Below are positions 52,855 to 62,224 of a stretch of 64,000 nucleotides of DNA, piece after piece. This DNA comes from Pseudomonas sp. UBA1879. GTDB taxonomy: Bacteria > Pseudomonadota > Gammaproteobacteria > Pseudomonadales > Pseudomonadaceae. The first letter of the stretch is position 1, and every line of letters starts with the position of its first letter. A model generated the notes under the pieces. The model searched no databases and was not told the DNA's origin. It worked only from the letters and a program-made list of their open reading frames with translations. The stretch lies in NCBI RefSeq assembly GCF_002338065.1, contig NZ_DDHJ01000015.1:384273-448272 (forward strand). Reading direction: 5' to 3'. The position numbers and the translations under genes are program-made.

Positions 52855-53706
52855 TCAGCGTGAAAGCATCTCTGCCAACACTTCTTTCAACCCCAGGCGC
52901 CCCTTGCGGGGAACACCCTCGAACCGTATCCAGCCTTCGTTGAATCCATGAAGCATTTGGATGCGCGGGTGAGGATTCTTCATACCCTGAGAGCGGAACA
53001 GCGCTTCCCAAGCGTTGCTGGGTACGGCTTCCATTCTTACGTCTTTCCTCAGCAATTCCGAAAACGCAGTAGCGATGTCATTGGGTGTGACGTGGTGTTC
53101 AGATTCCAGCTCAACGATTTGCTTGCCCAATGACCCTTCCAGCAGCAATTCAGCACTTACCCTGCCTACGTCCGCCGTAGCGACCATTGGAATTGGCTTG
53201 TCCAGCGGCTGGAGGAAGCTGGGTATCACGCCTCGGCCCTTGGCGGGCTCGATGTCCCAAAGGCAGTTTTCCATGAACCAGGCAGGGCGCAGGAATGTGA
53301 CAGACGTGTTAAGTGATCCCAAGCCCTCTTCGAGGATTTGAAGCTGAGTGAGCAGGTTGGATTGATGCGCTTGCGCACCAATAGTTGAAATGCACACCAC
53401 CTTCTTGGGGTTAGCGTGCTGTAGGGCAGTGCGCAAGTTTTCAACGATGATGCGAGTCTCCGGAAAACCTTCGGAGGGGTCAAAGTTGGGTGGCAGCAGA
53501 ATGAACGCACCCGTGCTGGCATTAAACGCCCTCGTTAATGCGTTGACGTCGTTGGCATCAGCGACCGCAACTTCACACCCTTGAGTCGCCCATACGTGGC
53601 CTTTCTCGGCATCACGAACCACTACTCTGACCCGTTGATTACCGTCGAGAAGAGCGCGAGCAACGTGTGCTCCGACCTGGCCAGACACGCCCATCACCGT
53701 ATACAT
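52855..53706 (-). CDS. NmrA-like NAD(P)-binding protein (atypical SDR)
   Basis: A 283-residue atypical SDR. The Rossmann motif VMGVSGQVGAHVARALL (about 4-20) replaces the usual TGxxxGxG, followed by VRVVVRDAEKG. There is no YxxxK triad in the classical position. The family includes NmrA redox sensors and quinone oxidoreductases such as QorB. Directly divergent from a LysR gene, 111 bp apart, a common pairing for quinone- or aldehyde-responsive systems. Confidence 0.85.
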   Translation of the reverse strand: MYTVMGVSGQVGAHVARALLDGNQRVRVVVRDAEKGHVWATQGCEVAVADANDVNALTRAFNASTGAFILLPPNFDPSEGFPETRIIVENLRTALQHANPKKVVCISTIGAQAHQSNLLTQLQILEEGLGSLNTSVTFLRPAWFMENCLWDIEPAKGRGVIPSFLQPLDKPIPMVATADVGRVSAELLLEGSLGKQIVELESEHHVTPNDIATAFSELLRKDVRMEAVPSNAWEALFRSQGMKNPHPRIQMLHGFNEGWIRFEGVPRKGRLGLKEVLAEMLSR

Positions 53707-53774
53707 ATTCGTTCCTCCGTCAAAGCGACCCGTTACCGCCGTGAGGGGAATATTGCCTTGAGCTCATAAGTTCG

Positions 53775-53791
53775 GCTATATCATGGATAGC
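53775..53791. promoter_or_regulatory. LysR box candidate (T-N11-A)
   Basis: GCTAT-N7-ATAGC, a perfect 5-bp inverted repeat containing the T-N11-A pattern of LysR operators. It lies between the NmrA-like gene and the divergent LysR gene, about 27 bp from the LysR start. Confidence 0.6.
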
Positions 53792-53817
53792 ATTACATAC
53801 ATGACAGGTAATCATTA

Positions 53818-54723
53818 ATGAGCTTCGATGGGCGACTGGCCAGTGGAATGGGAGTGCTGTCTGCAGTGGTCGACAGCGGAAGTTTCGTCAATGCGGCGCG
53901 TGCGCTGGACATGACCCAGTCAGGCGTCAGCAGAGCAGTCGCCCGGCTTGAGGCAAGGCTCGGAATCCGTCTGTTCGACAGAACGACCCGGTCAGTCACG
54001 CTCACGGCTGAAGGACGCCGACTCTACGAAGAGATAGCGCCATTGCTTGCCGGACTTGAAGAGGCGGCGACGGTGGCATCGGGCAGTGCTACTGCAGTGC
54101 GGGGGCGACTCAGGGTGAATGTTGATCCGTATTTCTCCAGAGTGATCCTGGCACCGGCTCTTGGAAACTTCATGGAAACCTACCCTGACATTGAGCTGGA
54201 TCTTGTCACTCGGGAGCAATTGGGCGATCTGGTGGCAGAGGGTGTCGATCTGGCTGTGCGGTTCGGCGAGCAACCTGACTCTTCACTGATCAGCAGGCTT
54301 TTGCTGAAAACGCGCGTCCTCACAGTCGCGTCCCCTGCTTATCTGCAAAAGCACGGTCATCCGCAACACCCGACCGAGCTCGAGCACTCGGCTCATGCCT
54401 GCGTGGAGTTTAGAAATCCCCAAACCGGCAAGCCGTTCACCTGGGAGTTTCATAGAGGCGCCGAGCGCTTGAGTGTCAAAACGCACGGGAGGTTGATGGT
54501 CAACGATGTCGGCACTATGCACCGAATCTGTGAGGAGGGGCAGGGCATCGCTCAGGTGTTGCAGCTGGGCATAGAGGCTGCGCTTCGAGAGGGACGCCTC
54601 ATAGAACTTTTTACCGACTGGCCAGATGAATATTTCCCGCTGTACGCGCTCTATCCTTCGCGCCACCTGCCCCCGGCAAAGGTACGGGCATTTCTGGAGT
54701 TCGTTGTCGGCATCAGCCAATGA
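53818..54723 (+). CDS. LysR-type transcriptional regulator
   Basis: A 301-residue LTTR. HTH region: VVDSGSFVNAARALDMTQSG with VSRAVARLEARLGIRLFDRT (about 15-60). The effector domain continues to VRAFLEFVVGI near the C-terminus, which resembles the CrgA/DmlR-like branch. It is divergent from the NmrA-like/SDR genes with a LysR box in between, so it probably controls them and itself. Confidence 0.9.
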   Translation: MSFDGRLASGMGVLSAVVDSGSFVNAARALDMTQSGVSRAVARLEARLGIRLFDRTTRSVTLTAEGRRLYEEIAPLLAGLEEAATVASGSATAVRGRLRVNVDPYFSRVILAPALGNFMETYPDIELDLVTREQLGDLVAEGVDLAVRFGEQPDSSLISRLLLKTRVLTVASPAYLQKHGHPQHPTELEHSAHACVEFRNPQTGKPFTWEFHRGAERLSVKTHGRLMVNDVGTMHRICEEGQGIAQVLQLGIEAALREGRLIELFTDWPDEYFPLYALYPSRHLPPAKVRAFLEFVVGISQ

Positions 54724-55094
54724 TGAAAGTTTCGAACACACTCGTATATGGCTTCGGCCTGCCATGTCGGGAGGAATGACTGCTACCGGTCGATCTCTGC
54801 GCTCGGAGAACGGCTGTTCACAGCCTATAGCGGACGCTCGGTGCAACGCGCTTGAGCGTCTGTAATACGTGGTGACGTCCTCGCCAAAGCGGCCTCAGAT
54901 TGAGCGCTGATTCCTCTGTGCTGACAGGGCTTGACGCCATGTTCAAAGCGAAGGGTGAATCGTCAGCCCATAACCACGTCACGGAGGCGGCTATTTGTGT
55001 AACAGGGAATAGAAACTATCCATCGGTCCACGATGCCCAATCGGCTACGAGGGTAAATTCGAGTTCACCGCTGATGCTTGGACCAGGAGCGACT

Positions 55095-56549
55095 ATGAGC
55101 AATCTTAAGATCACCCATCACGGCGCAGGTGAAGGGGTTACCGGATCATGCCATCAGTTCTGGATAGACGATGAGACGAGTGTGCTGATCGATTGCGGGC
55201 AGTTCCAGGGACAGGAAGCTGAGAATATTGAGGACAAGCTTGGGTTGGATTTCCCAATAACCGGTATCAAAGCGCTAATCATCACACATGTGCACATCGA
55301 TCATGTCGGCCGAATCCCGAATCTGCTAGCGGCAGGATTCGACGGACCAATCCTCTGCAGCGAGCCGTCTGCAAGATTGCTACCTATCGTGCTGGAAGAC
55401 GCATTTCATCTCGCTATTGGCCACGACCCTCGTGAGCTGGAACGCTACCTTTCTATCGTAGAGCAACGTCTCATTGCCCTACCTTACGGGGGGTGGTTCA
55501 CCTTGCATGAGCAGGGAGAGGCTTCTTGCCAACTGCGCCTGCAACCCGCAGGGCATGTGCTGGGTTCTGCTTATGTTGAGTTAGAACTCGTAACTGAGGG
55601 TCAAGAGAGTGAGCGCGTGGTGTTTAGCGGTGATCTGGGGTCAGCGCACTCGCCAATTCTCCCTGACCTTGTGCCCCCGGAGCGGGCCGATCTGCTGGTC
55701 TTAGAGAGTACTTACGGTGACCGGCTGCACGAGGATCGCGAGCATCGCAAAGATCGCCTGCGGGCAGCCATCGAACGTGCATTGGCGGATGAAGGTGCTG
55801 TGCTCATACCCTCGTTCAGCATAGGGCGCACTCAAGATCTGCTCTACGAACTAGAAGAAATCATCCATGAGCATACACAGCAGGGAAAGATGCCTGGTAC
55901 CCACGATACGAAAGGACGTGCTCCTGACTCGCCTGACGTGGACTGGCCGCAGATACCCATCATCCTGGATTCTCCACTCGCTGGCCGTTTTACTCGAACT
56001 TACAAGGAGCTGCACAGCTACTGGGACGAGGATGCCGCACACCGATTGGAAGAAGGGCGCAAACCCCTCTCATTCAAGCAGTTGATCACAGTTGATAGCC
56101 ATGCCGAACACACACGCATTGTCGAGCACTTGAGAGACACCGCGAGGTCTGCGGTGGTGATTGCCGGCAACGGAATGTGCTCGGGCGGGCGAATCGTCAA
56201 TTACCTCAAGGCACTATTAGGAGACGCGCGGCACAATGTTGTATTTGTGGGTTACCAGAGCAAAGGCACACCCGGAAAAGACATCCAGACCTATGGTCCC
56301 GATGGAGGGTTTGTAATGCTCGACGGCAAACGTGTCGACATCAAGGCGGGTGTCGAAAGCGTTGGTGGTTATTCGGCGCATGCTGATCAGGCTGATCTTC
56401 TGGACTTCGTTTCGCGGATGAAGGAATGGCCCTCGGAGATCCGTCTGGTACACGGTGAGGATCAAGCCAAGCGCAGCCTGGCCCAAGCATTGGTCGCGCA
56501 GTACGAGCACGCTGACCGGACAGTGTTCATCTCGGGCCTACCCGATTGA
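55095..56549 (+). CDS. Beta-CASP metallo-beta-lactamase-fold RNA-processing nuclease
   Basis: A 484-residue MBL/beta-CASP protein. The metal motif is THVHIDHVGRIPNLL (HxHxDH, about residues 61-66), with VFSGDLG later. In the beta-CASP part, GNGMCSGGRIVNYLKALLG and FVGYQSKGTPG are typical. C-terminal GYSAHADQADLL and VHGEDQAK complete the active site. Members of this bacterial/archaeal CPSF-like group cut or degrade RNA. I chose ATG 55095 because CAGGAG stands 6-7 bp upstream; a longer frame to 54900 would add a poorly conserved stretch. Confidence 0.88.
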   Translation: MSNLKITHHGAGEGVTGSCHQFWIDDETSVLIDCGQFQGQEAENIEDKLGLDFPITGIKALIITHVHIDHVGRIPNLLAAGFDGPILCSEPSARLLPIVLEDAFHLAIGHDPRELERYLSIVEQRLIALPYGGWFTLHEQGEASCQLRLQPAGHVLGSAYVELELVTEGQESERVVFSGDLGSAHSPILPDLVPPERADLLVLESTYGDRLHEDREHRKDRLRAAIERALADEGAVLIPSFSIGRTQDLLYELEEIIHEHTQQGKMPGTHDTKGRAPDSPDVDWPQIPIILDSPLAGRFTRTYKELHSYWDEDAAHRLEEGRKPLSFKQLITVDSHAEHTRIVEHLRDTARSAVVIAGNGMCSGGRIVNYLKALLGDARHNVVFVGYQSKGTPGKDIQTYGPDGGFVMLDGKRVDIKAGVESVGGYSAHADQADLLDFVSRMKEWPSEIRLVHGEDQAKRSLAQALVAQYEHADRTVFISGLPD

Positions 56550-56646
56550 GTTTTGCTAGCTTTCGTCACACGCGATATTCACCGATTACGAAATTAAGTC
56601 GGTAACGACGTTTAAATGATGTTTTTCCTCAAGCAGCACGTGACCC

Positions 56647-57651
56647 ATGACAGACACTAAGATCACTGATTTCCAACAGGGAATATGGTTGCAGGACCGT
56701 ATTGTGCCTTTTCCTGATTCGATCAGCTCAGAGGCGAAGGCTGCCCTACAGCGCTTGGTGTCTGCACAGGGCACGCCGGTGAATTCGCTTGTTCACCTGC
56801 CTGCGGCTGAGGACATCGCCGCGTGGCAAGCGCTTCAAGAGCATGTGAATAGCCAGTACGCAGTGGCACTAAAAGGTGCAACAGAGCAATTTGGCCCTGA
56901 TGTCGAGACATTGATAATCGGGCAAACACAGATTCACGTCGCCACTCCTGACTCACCGATGCGTTCTAACTGCGCCTGTATCGATCTGCACGGCGGAGCA
57001 CTTCTGTTCGGCGGTGGCGAAGCCTGCCGTATAGGCGCTCAGCAGCAGGCGGCTCGGCACGGGGTATCCTGCTATAGCGTGGATTATAGGTTGCCGCCTG
57101 TGCATCCCTATCCTGCCGCGCTGGACGATTGCCTTGAGGCATATCGATACGTGCTAGGTAAGCATTCGCCCTCCGATATCGTCTTGGTCGGGCGTTCGGC
57201 GGGCGGCAATCTGGCGTTGGCGATGCTTTTGCGTGGACGCGATGAAGGGCTGCCGATGCCCGCCGGGCTCGTATTGTTGTCGCCTGAAGTCGATCTGACC
57301 GAATCCGGGGACAGCTTTCATACCAATCGCTATCTGGATGTAATGCTTCCCTTACCCCTGATGACGATTAATCGCCTCTACGCCGGGGGAGCAGATCTTG
57401 CACACCCCTATCTATCACCGCTATTCGGCAAGTTTGAAGGGCTACCTCGGACCTTTCTGCAAACAGGAACTCGCGATCTCTTCCTTTCTAACGCCGCACG
57501 CTTACACCGGGGGTTGCGCCGAGCTGGAGTGCCGGTTGAGCTATTTCTCGGGGAAGGCATGCCGCATGGCGGATTCATGGGTGGAACGGTAGAGGACGAA
57601 GAGTTGCTGGAGGAGATCCGGGCATTCGTCGCCGCGTGTTGGTCTAACTAG
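56647..57651 (+). CDS. HSL-family alpha/beta-hydrolase (esterase)
   Basis: A 334-residue hormone-sensitive-lipase-type hydrolase. Oxyanion motif DLHGGALLFGGG (about 113-124), nucleophile elbow VGRSAGGN (Ser about 185), catalytic Asp in TGTRDLFLSN and His in GMPHGGFMGG. Likely an acyl-ester hydrolase. It stands alone, about 100 bp after the nuclease gene. Confidence 0.88.
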   Translation: MTDTKITDFQQGIWLQDRIVPFPDSISSEAKAALQRLVSAQGTPVNSLVHLPAAEDIAAWQALQEHVNSQYAVALKGATEQFGPDVETLIIGQTQIHVATPDSPMRSNCACIDLHGGALLFGGGEACRIGAQQQAARHGVSCYSVDYRLPPVHPYPAALDDCLEAYRYVLGKHSPSDIVLVGRSAGGNLALAMLLRGRDEGLPMPAGLVLLSPEVDLTESGDSFHTNRYLDVMLPLPLMTINRLYAGGADLAHPYLSPLFGKFEGLPRTFLQTGTRDLFLSNAARLHRGLRRAGVPVELFLGEGMPHGGFMGGTVEDEELLEEIRAFVAACWSN

Positions 57652-58057
57652 ATGTCGCCGGTCTGAATGACATCAGGGCTTCGACATCAGTAAAAAGACG
57701 TCAATGAAAAACCATGGAAGAACCTGGGCTGAAGAAGAGATGTGGTGTCGCGTCCTATCGATGAATGTAGGTCGGCATGTCGAAACGGTGTTGGCTTTGC
57801 AGGGAGGCCATCGCCGGCAGATCTCCTGGTTGCAACGATTGAAATCCCCATGCATCAGTGACGGTCGGGCGACCGACTTCACGTCTCTTTCACCTCGGTG
57901 GTCACTGGCTCGACCTTCTCCTTGGCATCGGCCACGTACTTGGCGGTGTCGCGAGGCTTATCGCCAGTGATGTTTTCGTAGATATGCTTTCCGGCCGCTA
58001 TCGACCCTTAGCGGACACTCGACTTTTGCAAACTTCGTGGATATCTGTCTCACCAAA
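57652..58057. other. 406-bp gap with a short coding remnant
   Basis: No complete gene. On the minus strand, 57879 to about 58010 reads as a 42-residue fragment (AGKHIYENITGDKPRD, then AKEKVEPVTTEVKET and a stop) after an upstream TAA and with no start. It looks like the tail of a lost gene; family not recognised. The sensor kinase's natural end is at 58058. Confidence 0.45.
57879..58010 (-). pseudogene. Unidentified C-terminal coding remnant
   Basis: About 42 codons open on the minus strand ending in TGA (57879-57881). It reads as a charged, helix-prone tail rich in Lys, Glu and Thr. An in-frame TAA sits just upstream, and no start codon or ribosome site is present. Probably left from a deleted small gene downstream of the kinase. 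Confidence 0.4.
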
Positions 58058-59431
58058 CTATTTCGACGCAAAAGAAATCACGAGGGTGGACATCAAGCCT
58101 GTAGGTAGTCTGTTTTCCAGCTTTACCTCACCACCAAGGCGCATTGCTACAGTTTGCACGATCGCCAGTCCAAGCCCGACACCTTGGTCATTTCCTTTGC
58201 TGTAGAAACGCTCGAAGAGACGTTCACGATCGGACTCACTGATACCCGGCCCCTGATCGGCAACTCATAACTCATAGCCGTCATGTTTAAAGACTAAGGT
58301 GACGTTGATTTGCCCATTTGCTGGCGAGAAATTCACCGCATTCGTGATCAGGTTCTGGAGAGCGATGTCGATGGCCGCGAAGTCAGTGCTCAGCGGGCGG
58401 GCCGGTTCGTTGCATTCAAAAGACAGTTCCAGACCTCGGCTCAAAACCCAGGGTGTCATCTGCGCCAGGCTTTCGCGTACGGCGGCGACGAGGTCTCCCT
58501 GCTGGGTTTTGACCGGGCCAGTGCCCGGTTCCAGCCGGGCGATCGTCAGCAGCTGATTCACCAACCGTGTTGTACGGTCGACTCCAACGACAAGGTAGTC
58601 CAGCGACTCCCGCCGTTGCTCGTCGTTTTGTGCCTCCAGCACGTTTTGGGCGTGTACTCGGAGCACCGCAAGCGGCGTGCGCATCTCATGGGCTGCATCG
58701 GCGATAAAGCGCCGCTCGCGACTCAGCACTTCCTGAATCTGTCCCAGCAGCCGATTCAGGGCTGTCTGCATCGGTTCGAGTTCGCTGGGCAATGGGGCCA
58801 GTTGCAAGGGCTCAAGTGAGCCTGGATGGCGTCCCCGCAACGTGGCGGCTAGATTCGCCAAGGGCTTTAACCCCCAACCGATGGCCAGCCAGATGGCGCC
58901 CATCAACAACAGGCTGCCAATGAGGTTAGGCAGTACGGTATGGCGCACGATGCGATTGACCAGATCAGAACGCACGTCATCGCGCTCGCCCACCCAGATC
59001 AGCAGGTTATGCGCCTCGTCCTTGAGCACAAAGGTACGCCACTGATGTTTTCCCAGATCGTTGATGTCGCTGAATCCGGTATAGGTCGGCGCACGCGTCA
59101 GGCTTGGCGCGCTTCGGGTATGCACCAGCTGGTTGCCTTGGAGATCCCACACCTGAAAGGCAATCTTGCTCTCATAAGGGTGGCCATCGACCTTGGGCTC
59201 TGCCTGCCCCAGCGCCTGATTAAACGCCTGATACAGCTGGGCGTGCTCCTGACCCGCCAGCGGCATGCGCATCACGCCTTGCAGTAGCCGGGCATTGGTG
59301 GCGAGTTGCGCGTCGTAGACCTCGGCGATCTCATGATTGCTGTCATGGATATTGGCCAGCGTCAGGATCGTCAGACCAATGAGAACAAGGCCAATGATGA
59401 GCGTCAGAGTACGACGGCGTATCGATGTCAA
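58058..59431 (-). pseudogene. Sensor histidine kinase (QseC-like) split by an in-frame TGA
   Basis: A two-TM sensor kinase. TM1 is near residues 8-26 and TM2 near 165-187; the HAMP and H-box (AAHEMRTPLAVLR, about 242-254) and N-box NLITNAVNFSP (about 365) follow. At 58265-58267 a TGA ends the frame after 388 codons, just before the ATP lid. The same frame continues with VADQGPGISESDRERLFERF and GVGLGLAIVQTV, then stops at TAG 58058-58060. The missing piece holds the G1/F/G2 boxes, so the product as read cannot bind ATP properly. It pairs with the response regulator gene (ATGA overlap). Confidence 0.85.
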
Positions 59432-60090
59432 AGACGATCCTCCACCAGATAGCCCACCCCTCTGACCGTGCGAATCAGCTCACTGGAAAACTTCTTGCGT
59501 AAGTGGTGAATGTGCACCTCCAGGGTGTTGCTGTCGGCTTCTTCGTTCCAGCCATAGAGCAACTGAGTCAGGCGTTCGCGAGTCATTACCCGGCCTGGAG
59601 GGGACAGCAGCTCATGCAGCAGCTGGTACTCTTTAGGGGTCAGGGAAACGGGCGTCGCGTGATAGCTGACCTGCTGCGTGGCAGGGTCGAGGCGGATACC
59701 GGCATGTTCGATCGCCACCTGTGCGCGCCCTGCGCTGCGCCTCAATAAGGCGCGCAGCCGCGCCTTGAGTTCGTTGAGGTCGAAGGGCTTGATCAGATAG
59801 TCGTCAGCGCCGGCGTCCAGGCCGGCAATACGATCCTCGGTGGCATCGCGCGCGGTGAGAATCAGAACCGGCAGGGCAGAACCGGTCTCGCGCACACGCC
59901 GTAGCACTGAAAGTCCGTCAAGCCTGGGCAGCCCCAGGTCGAGTATGGCCAGATCGAACCCTTCGCTGAGCAGCGCATGCAGTGCGCTGCTGCCATCTTT
60001 CACCCAATCGACGGTGTAACCCTCTCGACTGAGCGCCTGGTGAATCCCTTCGCCCAGCGCGACATCATCTTCGATCAACAGCAAGCGCAT
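59428..60090 (-). CDS. OmpR-family response regulator (QseB/PmrA-like)
   Basis: A 220-residue regulator. Receiver: acidic pair EDD near residue 7, phosphorylatable Asp in LAILDLGLPRLDG (about 51), and Lys in DYLIKPFDLNEL (about 101). A winged-helix output domain (about 125-218) ends RTVRGVGYLVED. It lies upstream of its kinase and overlaps it by 4 bp, and follows the TPR gene, so it likely answers to an envelope or lipid signal. Confidence 0.92.
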   Translation of the reverse strand: MRLLLIEDDVALGEGIHQALSREGYTVDWVKDGSSALHALLSEGFDLAILDLGLPRLDGLSVLRRVRETGSALPVLILTARDATEDRIAGLDAGADDYLIKPFDLNELKARLRALLRRSAGRAQVAIEHAGIRLDPATQQVSYHATPVSLTPKEYQLLHELLSPPGRVMTRERLTQLLYGWNEEADSNTLEVHIHHLRKKFSSELIRTVRGVGYLVEDRL

Positions 60091-60100
60091 GCAGGCTCCG

Positions 60101-60742
60101 TCATTTCAATTTCTTGTTTACGTCGACCAGCAGTAACTGGATATCTTTGCGTCGACCGCTATCGGCCAACTCCCGACCGGGGCGTGGTGCGGCTTGCAGG
60201 GCTTTCTCCAGTGCCGCTTTGGCTTGAGCATAGTGCCCCTGGCGGAAAAAATGATCGCCCCAGAAGTACAGCGGGTCGATGCCGTCGGGGTTGATTTTCA
60301 ACGCCTGCTCCAACAGACCTTGAGCCTTGTCTGCGTCGCCAAAGCCGATGGGCCAGCCGGGCACTCGATCATACAGCGCAGCCAGACTCGCATAGGCGGA
60401 GCCTTGCAGGGCCGAAGGATCCAGGGATAGCGCCTTTTCCAGATCAGCCTTGGCCTGTTTGACCTTGCTCAGTGCGCCGAGCCCGCCTTGCGCACCGGCC
60501 CAACTGCTGGTGACGATGCCTGACCAGATCCAGGCTTCGGCAGCATTGGGCCGATCCTGCTTGAACTGTGTTGACTGGGACGCCAGCTTCTCGAATGCGA
60601 CGACACGCTGGTCTTCAGGCAGTTGATACTGAATGCGTGCCCAGTCTTGTTGAATGGCCGACAGACGTTGCTGGTCAGGTGCATCCAGCGCCCAGGCAGG
60701 TCCAATGCACAACGAGAGCAGGGTGATTAGCAGGGCTTTCAT
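60101..60742 (-). CDS. Periplasmic TPR-repeat protein
   Basis: A 213-residue exported protein. A signal peptide (MKALLITLLSLCIGPAWA, cleavage after about residue 18) precedes helical TPR-like repeats, for instance AKADLEKALSLDPSALQ, KAQGLLEQALKINPDG and QAKAALEKALQAAP. It overlaps the SDR gene upstream by 4 bp and is followed by the two-component genes. A scaffold or sensing role with the lipid-type operon is inferred. Confidence 0.82.
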   Translation of the reverse strand: MKALLITLLSLCIGPAWALDAPDQQRLSAIQQDWARIQYQLPEDQRVVAFEKLASQSTQFKQDRPNAAEAWIWSGIVTSSWAGAQGGLGALSKVKQAKADLEKALSLDPSALQGSAYASLAALYDRVPGWPIGFGDADKAQGLLEQALKINPDGIDPLYFWGDHFFRQGHYAQAKAALEKALQAAPRPGRELADSGRRKDIQLLLVDVNKKLK

Positions 60743-61548
60743 GGTTTGGGTTTCTCCTCAAAATGCGTGTTGCTCAATCGACGAATCAGCGGCAGGTGCT
60801 TGCGCAGAGAGCGATCAACGACGGCGGGAAGCAGACCGTTGAGGCGCACGAAAAATCGCTCTGGCCAACCGAGGTAGAGTTCGCGCTGATTGCCAACGAT
60901 GGCGCTGATGACCGCAGCAGCAACGGTCTGAGGGTCGTCTTCGTTACTCTTGAGGGCCGTATTCAAGGCACGTGCTGCAGGGCCGTTCATCGAAGTGCGG
61001 GTCGCCCGTGGAGCCACGTACAGCACGCCGACCTGCGTATCAGCCAACTCCCGGCGCAAGGCTTCGGAGAACCCGCGCAGGGCAAACTTACTGGCGCAGT
61101 AAGTGGCATACCCGGCGTAACCGATCGACCCGAAGGTTGAGCCGACGTTGACGATCATCGCGCGTTTAACGCTGCGTAGCATTGGCAGCATCAGCCCTGT
61201 AAGCAGGATCGGCGCATGCAGATTGATGTTGAGCATCGCGTCGATCTCACGGCCTGGTAGTTGCTCCAGCATCGCGAAGTGATTGACCCCCGCAGCATTG
61301 ATCAGCAGGTTGACGCCGTCCATAGCCTGAGCAGTCATCAGCACATGCTGACGACCTTCGTGCGTGGTCAGGTCGGCGTTGACCCAGTGCAACAGGTGCG
61401 GGTACTGCTTCTGCAACCCGATCAGGGGTTCCTGATGCCTGGATACCGCCAGCACCTCTGCACCGTGGCTGCACAAGGCTTCAGCAATGGCCAGGCCGAT
61501 TCCGCCGCTGGCTCCGGTCAAGATGACACGGGCTTCAGACAGTCGCAT
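60739..61548 (-). CDS. Short-chain dehydrogenase/reductase in the ligase operon
   Basis: A 269-residue SDR. TGASGGIGLAIAEAL (about 10-24), INAAGVN, VGSTFGSIGY and YCASKFALRGF (Y-x3-K about 150-154). The start ATG at 61546-61548 lies inside the end of the iron-enzyme gene (14-bp overlap). Probably reduces an acyl-derived carbonyl or oxidises an alcohol made by the neighbouring enzymes. Confidence 0.88.
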   Translation of the reverse strand: MRLSEARVILTGASGGIGLAIAEALCSHGAEVLAVSRHQEPLIGLQKQYPHLLHWVNADLTTHEGRQHVLMTAQAMDGVNLLINAAGVNHFAMLEQLPGREIDAMLNINLHAPILLTGLMLPMLRSVKRAMIVNVGSTFGSIGYAGYATYCASKFALRGFSEALRRELADTQVGVLYVAPRATRTSMNGPAARALNTALKSNEDDPQTVAAAVISAIVGNQRELYLGWPERFFVRLNGLLPAVVDRSLRKHLPLIRRLSNTHFEEKPKP

Positions 61549-62224
61549 GAGTGGATTCCATCTCAGGTTCGGCGAGCGCGGCAGGCAATTGCCGGAACAT
61601 GTCGGTGTACAGCGCATACACCATCTTCGAGGCCCGAATCACCGCTGCCTGATCCTGCGGGTCATCGATACGATCCATCAGTTTTCGGTAGGTTTCCATG
61701 TGCCCGACGTCAAGGCTGCCGTGGGAACTGAGGTAACTGAATGCAGTGGCAGGCAACCCAAGGCGTTGTTGAATTCTACCTGCCGCATGAGTCGCCAGGG
61801 CGATGCTGGTGCCTTCCAGGACATTCACCATGCCGAACAGACCCACGGGGTTGCCCCTGGCGATCAGATCATAGAGGTAGGCGACCATCAGCTCAATGGG
61901 CTGGCCTGGCGTGCCGTCACGTACGGCGTCAGCGTCAGCACCGCAGGCCCGCAGGTCGTTAAGGATCCACTGCTCGTGACCGTATTCGTCCTCGATGTAC
62001 TCGCACACGGCACTCCGCAGCCACTCCAGCCGCGAGGGCAGGCGCGCGCCACAAGCCATCATCAATGGCACGGTATGGCGTACGTGGTAATAGGCCTGGG
62101 TCAGGAAGGCTGTATAGCTCTCCAGCGTCACCTGACCAAACAGCGCCTGATGGATGATCGGCAAATTGAACAGCGTTTCGCGCTCCGTGCGCGTGGCGTC
62201 TTGCAACTTCTCGAAAAAACTCAT
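61535..62224 (-). CDS. Haem-oxygenase-fold iron-containing redox enzyme
   Basis: A 229-residue helical protein of the iron-containing redox/HDO superfamily (relatives: UndA decarboxylase, CADD). Candidate iron ligands are the Glu/His residues in YYHVRHTVP, YIEDEYGHEQWI (about 77-88) and SSHGSLDVGHMETY (about 165-178). UndA makes terminal alkenes from fatty acids with oxygen. Its partner AMP-ligase overlaps by ATGA. An oxygen-dependent step on an activated or free fatty acid is a reasonable guess. Confidence 0.8.
   Translation of the reverse strand: MSFFEKLQDATRTERETLFNLPIIHQALFGQVTLESYTAFLTQAYYHVRHTVPLMMACGARLPSRLEWLRSAVCEYIEDEYGHEQWILNDLRACGADADAVRDGTPGQPIELMVAYLYDLIARGNPVGLFGMVNVLEGTSIALATHAAGRIQQRLGLPATAFSYLSSHGSLDVGHMETYRKLMDRIDDPQDQAAVIRASKMVYALYTDMFRQLPAALAEPEMESTHATV

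Noticed and set aside
58262..58267. Selenocysteine insertion at the kinase TGA
   Set aside because: No selenoprotein kinase of this kind is known and no SECIS-like stem was recognised; mutation is simpler.
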